From Chamaecrista fasciculata (taxonomy: Eukaryota; Streptophyta; Magnoliopsida; Fabales; Fabaceae): a stretch of 64,000 nucleotides of DNA. The stretch is from the NCBI GenBank assembly GCA_003254925.1, contig QANZ01017797.1, positions 220,569 through 284,568 on the forward strand. The letters run 5' to 3'. The notes under the pieces were generated by a model, which saw nothing but the letters and a program-made list of their open reading frames with translations, was not told the origin of the DNA and searched no databases. Positions 55,725 to 64,000 of the stretch are shown one piece after another. The position numbers and the translations under genes are program-made. Each line of letters starts with the position of its first letter. Within the stretch, counting starts at the first letter, position 1.

Positions 55725-56190
55725 TAGAGCTTGAGCTTGAGCTTGAGAATGGCCTCACTACTTTTTATTTTTAATAAATGAAGAAATTAGAACTTAGAAC
55801 CCACCTTTCACTTTAGTCTTTCATCAAACTCTTCCCTTTCCATCCATTCACCAATCACTCCCATGTAGGAATACTTGTAGCTTAAAGTTGAAGAGAGTGT
55901 TTGCAAGTATCTCCAAGTCGAAGAAGGGAATTAGCATTGTCCCCTTTTGTGAACAAAGCAAAAGATGGCATTCCTTTGAAGAAGATGAAGTGGAGAATTT
56001 GGAGAATTGATGTTACTTGGGTGTTTAAAGGAGTGGCCTTTGGAGGTATGTCTTTTGCAAGAAGGAATTCTCTTTCTGTGATTCATACAAGTATTTCTTC
56101 TTTCTACCAGAACCTTTGCTATATAATGGTAATGTAACTATCTTGTGTTGTAGAAACACGGGCTCAAGTGGTTTTAGTTTGTTCAATAAG
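55725..56190 (+). pseudogene. F-box 3' end scrap plus C-terminal relic
   Basis: 55725-55800 keeps the gagcttgagcttgagcttga run (ELELEL of the 46148 gene) and then, after a deletion of about 20 bases, ttttaataaatgaagaaatt (INEE). From 55800 it matches the 3' flank of that gene, including the decayed C-terminal relic (gtggagaatttggagaattg, then gttgtagaaacacgggctca). The rest of the gene is missing. Confidence 0.75.
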
Positions 56191-56690
56191 TTTGTGATGA
56201 TTTAGTTCTGCTGTGTCTTGTATCTCAGTTATGATTTTGCTCAAGTTTATTTTATGTAATTATTACGTGTTATGATTGAGAAGTCGGTGGACCTTTACAA
56301 TTTTATGTAATTGCTTTTAACACCAAGATTATTTGTAAGAACTTTGCAGACAAAAAATCATAACTCTGTTGTGTCTCTCCAATTCTATGTGAACTTCCCA
56401 GTTAACATTTCTTTTAAGCACCAAGCAATCTCTTGAAAAGACAGAAAGCTCATTATGAGATTTGGAATAGTGCATGGGTGTAATATAATACAGCTAAAAA
56501 AACTTCTACTTTTTTCCCTTTTCACATTCAAGGAAGAAGCAGTTATAGTTCTTGTTGTACATGGACAGAGCGTTCCTCTTCTGAATAATCAAATATCATG
56601 ATGTGACAAGGTCTTTTTTTCTCCAATGTCTGCTGAAGATCTTTTTCAGTTGTATTCAGAAGTAGAATCCAGGAAATGGAATTTGTGAGA

Positions 56691-57110
56691 GTGAAGCTCA
56701 CTTATCAGTAAATTTTTAGTACAATAATGTATGTCCGGAGTTTTCAGATTTAGTTTCACTCATCTATCACATTAATTCACAGCAGATTTAAAACTTCATA
56801 TGTGAGCGTCTTTCACTTTCCATTTGAAGTGCAGTTATTTTATCACTAGTCGTTCATTATTGTACTAAAAATTTACTGATAAGTGAGCTTCACAGCAGAG
56901 TGATTTAACTGCACTTCAAATTGTAAGCTAGATTACAATGATTCATGAATTAATCTAGCTTCCTTTAATAAACTTCATACAAGTATTAATTCACAGCAGA
57001 TTTAAAACATCATGCTGTGAATTAATACTTGTATAAAGTGTATCACTCAAATCACTCTAGATTACAATGATTAGTTTATTAAAGGAAGCTAGATTAATTC
57101 ATGAATTATC
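56691..57110. repeat. Nested inverted duplications
   Basis: 56691-56725 (gtgaagctcacttatcagta...) reappears inverted at 56858-56893. 56931-56975 is inverted at 57060-57110 (ctagattacaatgatt / aatctagcttcctttaata). 56977-56998 (atacaagtattaattcacag...) pairs perfectly over 22 bases with 57013-57034. Other copies of this flank lack these inversions. Confidence 0.8.
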
Positions 57111-58319
57111 TAGACATGTCTTTGATTGTAGAAGTTCACATACAGTTAAAATATTGGTCAACCAATGTTTTTTTCGTGGTGGCATGATACATACTAAAGG
57201 TTTATGAGCAGGCCACTTTGGCTCCCAGTGATTCACAACATGACTGGATGTTGACTTAATATTGGAGAGTACAAGTGACAGCTGGAGTGATGGGATTTCT
57301 CTTAGCATAACCTCCCTTTTCTTTCTCTTAGGCAGCTTATATTTGAAGAGGATGGGAGTGAAAGAGATTCATTATGTATTGTTAGTCCTTAGACATTTAG
57401 TCACCTCTTTCTCTGCATCAAAACAATTCCTTTCCATTTAGTCACCTCTTTCACATTTTGGGGGTATGTCTTTTACTTAGTGCATGTTTAGAAATTCATT
57501 TGGTATGTCTTTTACTTATTGCTTATTTTCTTTAAATATTGCAGTTAATTCACACATAGGTTTTGATATGTATACTTCAAATCAACTGAACAAAATAACT
57601 GTGAAATACTTTGGGCAAGCCACTGTTGTCTAGTGGTGAAGTGAAGGGTTTGGGTAGTTTGCAGAAGGATTTGGTAAATTCTTAGCGTTGGATATTCACT
57701 TCCCTTGGTTTTGTTTGCTGTCATTAATTTTTGTCCTTAGTTTCTAAGGTTTTCGTTCACACATGCTTTGTTTATATTGATGTTTGTAAATTTTAATTAG
57801 ATAGGATAAGTGGAAAAGTTTTTAATATGTATGTATAAAATACAAAAAAAAATTGAGAGAATTATGAAGAAGGCCTTATTATCACAGTCGTATTCTTGTG
57901 CAACTTGTTGTTGAAACACAGTATGATCTGAAAGGATCCTCTGAAAAGGCTAAAAGATAAGACCTTTGAAAAGGAAATCACCCTTCCTTTGTTATCCTAC
58001 TTTTATTAATTCCAATAACTCCTCGTTGGAACCGTTCTCTGGATGAATAAATGAAGCGACTTTAATTTGACATATAGTACAGTTGCAATTTTGCACCAAT
58101 GATATTATTGTTTGACATCATACCGTGGGTTTGAAAATATGAGTGGAATAACAATTAGTATTATGAGATAACAAAATTAGAGAAATCTTAGCAATCTTAG
58201 CAACCCCTCTTGTTATTTTTCAACACTTCACATCAAACCCTTATAAATTAGAGAAAAGAAGCCAATGACCAACTAAAAACACATGTAAGGCTATATATGA
58301 GATAACAAAACACTTCACA

Positions 58320-58445
58320 CCACAAGGACAGTGTCCTTATGAATCAACTCGGACTAACTGTTTTGTATTACTTGTTCTAAGTTAATTGTTTACATGAGCA
58401 CTCTCATTTAGTCTCTAATTTTTTCTCTTTAGGACAGTGTCCTTT
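58320..58445. repeat. Scrap resembling the LTR end of 1519-2066
   Basis: ggacagtgtccttatgaatc and actcggactaactgttttgt resemble ggacagtgtccttgtgacgc and actcgaactattttgtgt at 2001-2040. tctctttaggacagtgtcct recurs at 58425. Probably a fragment of the same LTR family. Confidence 0.4.
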
Positions 58446-58868
58446 CATAAATGAAAGGTGATGTATAAAGTGATTAAAATGTCCTTTATGTAGATTTGAA
58501 CCTATATTAAATTATAGGTAATTACATCGAGAGAAACTATGTTCTTATAACAGTTGATTGCATTTGGCAGGAGAGAAATAGGGTGATGGGGAAAGCTCTG
58601 CTAGCAAATCTGAGTAATATTGTAAAGATTGCAAGTAGTAGACACCTTAAGATATCCCATGCTTGGCATGAAAACATGGGGAATTTGATTACCAAATCTA
58701 ATACAATTCACAGTTCTAATAGAGAAAGTCATCTGAGTAGTGTGGTTTGGTGTGTTTAAATTCGTTTTGGTGAGAATTGCAAATCAAACCAAAAGAAAAA
58801 GAGAATATGATATTATTGAGGTGCTGAAGTTTTGTTAGAGAGTGCCTCAGAAACTTCCCTGAAGTCCT

Positions 58869-61390
58869 GAACAATTAAAGCCCTGTCATGTATCTATCTT
58901 CTTGACTTCATTATTGTTAATAGGTGGAATCAGTTGAAAAGAGTTATAAAGCTCAATCCTATATAGTATGACATAAATTATGTCATTTCTCATTGGGAGC
59001 AATTCTGTTTTATGGTCTTCAATGTGATTTTAATTTGGATGAGGAGCTCAATAGGTGGAAATTTCCTTTTAGTACTAGGTTTTGTATTCTGCATTGTTGT
59101 AACTGTTGGGAAATAATAGAGGCGGCCCAGCGGAAGCGAAAAATATAAATATAAAACACCAGAAAAATTAAAACGCCACTCTATGATTTCCTACAGGATC
59201 CGCTAGATGAATTTAAACCGGTAAGTTAGTGGTATACCTCACGAGTTTCAATCGGTCCGGTTGAATGGTGCGATTCCGAGAAGTCCACTCGAAGTGTCCT
59301 TCCTCCGCCGGTAATCCACACGAGCAGTTTGATGGCACCAAGATGTTAGCCTTCAGTTCTTTTCTCCAAAAGAACTCGAGACTTCAATCTACGGCTCTTG
59401 GTGATCAAGAACAATTCTTGAACCAAGAGGATGGGTGGCGCAAGAAACAAGAGGGTCTCTCGTTTTCTCTCTCAAAACCCTAGCTATATGGGACAACTCG
59501 ATTTCTCTCTCACTCTTGGAGAAAATCGAGTTTCTCTCTTTAGGTCTAGGGTTAGGCGACTCTCTCCTTGTATCACAAAAGAACAATGCAAAATTTCACT
59601 AATGTGAATTGTCATGTGCAAGTCGACTTACTCCCTTAATTATATAGTTTGGGGAATTTTGATAATTATAATTAGGGAATCCCTAAATTATAGGATTATC
59701 AAATTATAAAATTATGAGATTACAATAATATCACAATTTTAACACTTGAATTCTTAATTAAAATATTACCTTAATATCTTAATTCAAATTCAAAATGCAA
59801 TCTTTTGAGAATCAAATTGGAAAATCAAATCTTCCTTGATCCTCAAATCCATGCGCCATCCCCTTGCTATTTTCTTGGAATTTTATAAATCAAAATAACA
59901 TTCCTAATTCTTAGGAAGTTATAACCAACTTATTATCTTCCAATGATTTTGAATTAAAATATTACCCTAATATCTTCAATTCAAATTTTGAATCAAGATC
60001 AAATCTTGAATTCAAATTCATGACTTTAATTAATAAAATATTTTTATTAATTAAAACACTTATAGATGAGGCGCCACCCTCAACCCTAGTTCTCCTGATA
60101 TTAGTGAATTTAATAAATCAATAATCTCCTAACTTTTAGGAACCTTATCTAATTTATTATTCCCTAATATTATAATTGTAAATAGATTAATCTCATTAAC
60201 TATTTAACAATTAATATATTTAAACTTGTCCCACAAATTTAAATATCATAACCGTAGATTTTGTTTAAGACACGACTTTATGTCCTAGACATTTTGCTAT
60301 GTCTTAAATTGTGTCACCGGAGTGACTCACGAATTAACCCTAATTCGTGTCCCCTTAAGCGGTGTCTAGATTCTGCTCATGTGTGACCTAGCAGGCCTCA
60401 CGTGAAGTTGGCAGCAAGCCATCTCTATGACTCACAAGTCGAGAGAGGACTCTAGCAAGCCATCACGACTACCCAAAACACGTGAGTTATCGTTTTCATC
60501 AAAACCGATTTAACCTTAGTACCACCTTGTCATAGACCCTATTGTCACACGATATCTTGGTTCTGGAAAAGGCACGGGAAAGTCATCCTTAATCCAAACC
60601 ACAACTTTCTCGATCTCCTGAGTTAGTCCCATTTTCTTGGGTGACCACTCTTTCCTTGGAAAGACTCATCGAGGGTGCCAATTAGATATCTCTCATCTTT
60701 ATGAGGGACAAAATTCCATCTTGGTCAACCACATTCCTCAGCACTGCAATCAACCAAACCCGTACCTAGCCTTTATGGCTACCCTGCTACGGGCAACGTT
60801 GGACTAGGCCAAAGTTCGACAACTACAATGCCGGAATAGTCAAGACCTCAGGTCTAAGGCATCGTGACAGGTGTACAGGAGAGGCTAGCTAATGACTAAA
60901 CCCATGCAGAACTCTCCGGGTCGGTCCAGCAACTCGTAATTCTTTACTTATTACACCATGACTCTCGTAAAGCATCTAGTGCATGTATCTCTATACACCG
61001 AGGTCATGCTGGTCTTAGTTTATTTCAAGTTCCCACTTGAATGAGCGACCAGGGACAGTTTAGACTAATTATCACATAATTAATCAGGGATTGTTATCAT
61101 AGTAAACATGCTAATAATATGATAACGACTCAATTTATCATCCATAAATTAGTCAATCGATATGTTCACACATATAAAATGATTGGCCCTAGGGCACAAT
61201 CTCCATCAGTAACTTGTAATTATAGTTTGTCTCTCTGTCTAGTCGTTGCTTTTTGAACATTTTGGTCCTCTGTTTTATGGTTTTGTCTATTGATCCAAAA
61301 GAAAAATTAAATTTACTTATTAGTTAATTAAAATTTTGTCATCAACTAATCTTACACATGTTCAGTTAACACCGGCCAATATATTGCTAA
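58869..61390. repeat. Duplicated flank split by a solo LTR
   Basis: The outer parts 58869-59103 and 61214-61390 together match 55321-55720 in order. The break coincides exactly with the solo LTR and its target duplication. Confidence 0.8.
59104..61208 (-). mobile_element. Solo LTR (Ty1/copia-like), about 2.1 kb
   Basis: The element begins TGTTGGGAAATAATAGAGGC and ends CTAGGGCACAATCTCCATCA, flanked by a perfect 5-bp repeat GTAAC (59099-59103 and 61209-61213). Read on the minus strand it starts TGATGGAGATTGTGCCCTAG, a form I associate with plant copia LTRs, so I infer minus orientation. No gag, pol or second LTR is inside. The undisrupted paralogue at 55321-55720 shows the empty site. Recombination between two LTRs of a full element is the usual origin. 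Confidence 0.88.
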
Positions 61391-61799
61391 TTTAGTCAAA
61401 AACTTGAATAGAGAGATAAACATCAATAGTAAAATAAATTGTAATGAACCAAATTGAGAAAAAAGAAAATAGAAAGATAAATAATACAGAAAAAAATGAA
61501 TACATGAGAAATCAAACTGGAGTTTTTGTATTTAAGTTTCTCTCTATTTGTTATAAAATTAGTTTATTTATTATTAAAATAGAGATCGAATTCATTTGTT
61601 ATATGAAAAAAATTCACAGTTCTAATAGATATGAACCATGTATCTAATATAGTTGTACAAATCTATCATCTTAGGTCTTAAGTCCTCACATTATGATTTT
61701 TTTTTTCTCGTTGCTACTCCAGTTTTTGAAATTTTACTTTGGTTAAAACGATCTCGAACTAAATTACTCAATTATGATAGGAGAATGAAAATCTATCGC
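61391..61799. other. AT-rich spacer
   Basis: No gene. An open stretch of 67 codons from 61444 is lysine/asparagine/isoleucine-rich and looks like chance. Confidence 0.5.
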
Positions 61800-62215
61800 T
61801 AAAGTCTAAATTTGGTCCCGTATCTTTTGTTCGGTTCTCTTTGGTCCAATATCTTGTTTTCTTACACTTTTGGTCTTCATATCTTTAAGTCAAGTCTCAA
61901 TTTGATTCCATGTCTTGTTTTTATATCAGATTTGGTCCTAAATCTTTTGGTCAGTTGCAAAATTGGTCTCATATCTTTGAGTTAGGTGCAGAAGTAGTGT
62001 CATATTTTTGCAAAATGATTAACTAACCGTTGATCTTTTTGCAAATATATGAGACTAATTGTGCAACCTGACCAAAGGATATGCGACTAATTCTACAACC
62101 TGATCAAAAGATATATGAGACCAGCAGTGATATGGGACCAAATTGGGACCTTTTGCAAAGATACGGGACCAAAAATGCAACAAAAAATATACAAGATCTA
62201 ATTAGGATTTAAGGA
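61800..62215. mobile_element. Fold-back MITE (tcccatatctttt family)
   Basis: The left arm repeats ttggtcccgtatcttttg-like units and the right arm repeats gatatgagaccag / gatacgggaccaaaa units. The centre has gattaactaaccgttgatct. Same family as 30465-30810. Confidence 0.65.
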
Positions 62216-62589
62216 CAAAAACAATAACATCCACAAAGTAATCAAACTAAATAGATAACTTATTTATTTTTCTCTTCATTTTTATTAGGCCAAAGTCCTA
62301 TTTTGGTCCTTCAGTTATGCTCAGTGTTCTAAATTGGTTCCCCAGTTATTTTTCGTTCCATATTGGTCCCCCAGTTATGCAAAACTTGGCAAAGTTGGTC
62401 CCTCTAACAGTTTCCATCCATTTTTCTGTTAAAAAAAAAAGACAAAATTGATTTTTAACTCCTAAAAGTTTAAATTTTTTTACATCAAGGACCTTTTTCT
62501 CTACAATAGAACTAAAATGTAAGAAAGAAAAAATATTTGGGGTTTTAGTTTATTTCACACCAAAAAAAATCTCTCTCTCTCTCTCCTCT

Positions 62590-62845
62590 TCTCTCTAAGC
62601 ACTACTGCTTCTCAATCTGCTCTCAAACCCAAAGCGTCTCTGTTCACACCATTTGGTCCTTCTTGTTCCAATCTCTGCATTCTCGTTCCTTCTCACTTCC
62701 ATGGATTCCGCCGCTGCAATCCGATCCTTTCACTGTATCTCTCTCTTTCTCTCTCGCCTTCTGCAATTTTGCTTATCCATTAATGTGTTATGAATATGAT
62801 AAATGCAAGCTCTACATTTTCGAAGTTGTAGCCGCTAACCGGTAA
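62590..62845 (+). other. Leader-like captured segment with a short open frame
   Basis: A CT-rich stretch leads to ATG 62700 (MDSAAAIRSFHCISLFLSRL) with a stop after about 30 codons. A second frame from 62663 stays open to 62845. tgcaagctctacattttcga followed by ccgGTAAAG could be a captured exon end with donor. The source gene is not recognised. Confidence 0.4.
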
Positions 62846-62989
62846 AGAAACTATTTCATTGGCTCTCTGGGTTTAGGTGATTTTTTTTTCTTCGAAGAAA
62901 GCTTGAAAGTGTTTGTTTACCAGAAAACCCCAATTTTCGAACCATTTTTGTACTGTGCATTCGTTTAATTTGTTAATTTTCTTTTCTAG

Positions 62990-63131
62990 GTGGAGCTTTG
63001 TGGCTATGGAAATCTGTATAGCCAAGGTTACGGAGTGAACACGACGGCTTTAAGCACGGCTCTGTTCAACAATGGACTAAGATGTGGTGCGTGCTTTGAA
63101 ATCAAGTGCGATCAAGATCCGAGATGGCTTT
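62990..63131 (+). pseudogene. Captured alpha-expansin exon fragment
   Basis: After an intron-like acceptor (cttttctag at 62981-62989) the DNA reads ggtggagct, one extra T, then codons for [20 protein letters not shown] and [17 protein letters not shown], ending DQDPRW and a stop. This is the start of the conserved N-terminal (GH45-like) domain of plant alpha-expansins, wall-loosening proteins. The single-base insertion, the truncation at PRW and the absence of the HFD motif and C-terminal domain show it cannot make an expansin. It lies inside the Pack-MULE. Confidence 0.9.
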
Positions 63132-63215
63132 AACCACCTGCTCGATCTCTCTTAAGAAGTCGTCCCGCTCCCTCAGTACGCCGCCGATAGGAGACGACGG
63201 AGTTCAGAGAGAGAG
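63132..63215 (-). other. Second captured coding-like fragment
   Basis: On the minus strand one frame is open through the segment and reads TPSSPIGGVLRERDDFLREI, then EQVVKA. It joins the expansin piece with a few bases of overlap. The base composition is GC-richer than the host DNA. I do not recognise the gene. Confidence 0.45.
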
Positions 63216-63495
63216 AGAGATTTTTGGTGTAAAATAAACTAAAACCCCCAAGATATTTTTTTCCTTACATTTTGGTTCTATTGTAGAGAAAAAGGTCATT
63301 GATGCAAAAAATTTAAACTTTTTAGGAGTTAAAAATCAATTTTGTCTTTTTTTAACAGAAAAATGAATGGAAACTGTTAGAGGGACCAACTTTGCTAAAT
63401 TTTGCATAATTGGGGGACTAATATGGAACGAAAAATAACTGGGGAACCAATTTGGAACACTGAGCATAACCGGGGACCAAAATAGGACTTTGGGC

Positions 63496-63699
63496 TTTTT
63501 ATTAAAAAAAGGAGTGAATTAATGATTTGATCTTGAAAAGATGATAAATATCTTAATTCAGTCCTTAGAAGAAAAAAAATTATATGATTTAATTTTTGAA
63601 AGATATAATTACAATGAGTTTATGGTTTTTTTATTTAAATAATATAAAAAAAATAAAGTATTTAGATTTTTAGGTCAAAAAAAACTATTTAGATTTTTA
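63496..63699. other. AT-rich spacer
   Basis: Target duplication of the Pack-MULE, then AT-rich DNA with gattttta repeated twice just before the palindrome array. Confidence 0.5.
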
Positions 63700-63982
63700 G
63701 GATACTCGGATATGATCCGAGTATCCCATTACACATGGCCCAATCACCCGGTGCCACGTGGCACCGGGTGGAAATTTTTTTTTCCCTGATGATTGACGCT
63801 GTGCCAATAACCGACTGACACAGCATCATTCGTTGACTGACTTTTTTTTGGGATACTCGAATGTTATTCGAGTATCCCAAGAAAATTTGAAATTCGCGAA
63901 TCACGCGGTGCCACGTGGCACCACGTGATTTGCGGATTTCAAATTCTTTTTGACCGTTCAACCGAACGGTCAAAAAGAATTT
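63700..63982. repeat. Array of six short palindromes (hairpin array)
   Basis: In order: 63700-63726, 11-bp perfect stem, 5-base loop. 63745-63770, a perfect 26-base palindrome with ccacgtgg at the centre. 63798-63824, 6-bp stem gctgtg/cacagc with partial extension. 63848-63880, 15-bp perfect stem, 3-base loop, sharing ggatactcg with the first. 63878-63950, arms of about 36 bases with a few mismatches around another ccacgtgg. 63941-63982, 19-bp perfect stem, 4-base loop. No open frame explains them. The array may continue past the window. Confidence 0.85.
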
Positions 63983-64000
63983 AAGGGAGGATGAGGCCCA

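Larger units (their letters stand above)
56191..58868. repeat. F-box 3' flank, third copy
   Basis: Parallel to 47690-50800: gagaagtcggtggaccttta, acatggacagagcgttcct, gatgggatttctcttagca and ctagtggtgaagtgaagggt. An inverted rearrangement (56691-57110) is specific to this copy. At 58569-58757 an open stretch reading ERNRVMGKALLANLSNIVKI is unrecognised. Confidence 0.6.
62288..63495. mobile_element. Pack-MULE carrying host gene fragments
   Basis: The terminal inverted repeats are about 280 bases each (62288 to about 62570 and about 63225-63495), starting GGCCAAAGTCCTATTTTGGT. A perfect 9-bp direct repeat TTTTTATTA flanks the element (62279-62287 and 63496-63504), the Mutator signature. There is no transposase. 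Between the arms (about 62570-63225) lies GC-richer, gene-like DNA: a CT-rich leader with an ATG at 62700 (MDSAAAIRSFH...), an alpha-expansin exon piece (62990-63131, plus) and another coding-like piece on the minus strand (63132-63215). This is the organisation called Pack-MULE. Confidence 0.93.

Noticed and set aside
63700-63982. A miRNA precursor
   Set aside because: The palindromes are several short independent hairpins with tiny loops, not one long imperfect stem with a 21-nt duplex; I left it as an unexplained array.

Overview
This is nuclear DNA of a flowering plant, most likely a core eudicot. The evidence is the strongly AT-rich sequence, GT-AG introns in a cellulose-synthase-like gene, plant-type F-box genes with a C-terminal F-box-associated domain, and a dense mix of plant transposons (MULE, Harbinger-like, hAT-like, SINE, Ty1/copia, LINE). 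I cannot name the species. There is a 610-base run of N (23936-24545) and a single N at 39957.

Layout. 1-9.7 kb is a repeat graveyard: an hAT-like end, the 3' end of a Ty1/copia element with its LTR, two tRNA-derived SINEs in opposite orientation, a MULE with a perfect 9-bp target duplication nested in an older element, and several fold-back elements. 9.8-14.9 kb holds one intact gene, a cellulose synthase-like D protein of 1102 residues in three coding exons (CSLD5-like). 15-18.3 kb is non-coding with a 211-bp tandem duplication. From 18.7 to 56.2 kb lies a cluster of F-box/FBA genes. I see three intact members (19659-20846 +, 27776-28951 -, 46148-47284 +). At least eight others are broken: two nearly full-length frameshifted copies (32597-33890, 52544-53615), fragments, 5' relics and promoter-only relics. 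Each duplication unit carries flanking DNA. The 32.6, 46.1 and 52.5 kb members also carry a decayed second copy of the F-box C-terminal region just downstream. Pieces of LINE ORF1 (DUF4283), LINE reverse transcriptase and the LINE zinc-binding domain are scattered between them. 47-61 kb is mostly segmental duplication of F-box 3' flank, one copy of which is split by a 2.1-kb solo LTR with a 5-bp target duplication. 62.3-63.5 kb is a Pack-MULE carrying an alpha-expansin exon and at least one other gene-like piece. The last 300 bases are a string of short perfect palindromes that no standard feature explains; a similar palindrome-rich element lies at 42.7-43.1 kb.

How the genes relate. The CSLD gene (a Golgi, cell-plate or plasma-membrane glycan synthase) and the F-box genes (substrate receptors of SCF ubiquitin ligases) have no evident functional link. 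The F-box cluster shows birth-and-death evolution: tandem and segmental duplication, then frameshift, nonsense, truncation and repeated insertion of small transposons next to promoters. All family names rest on reading the translations by eye; no database search was run.
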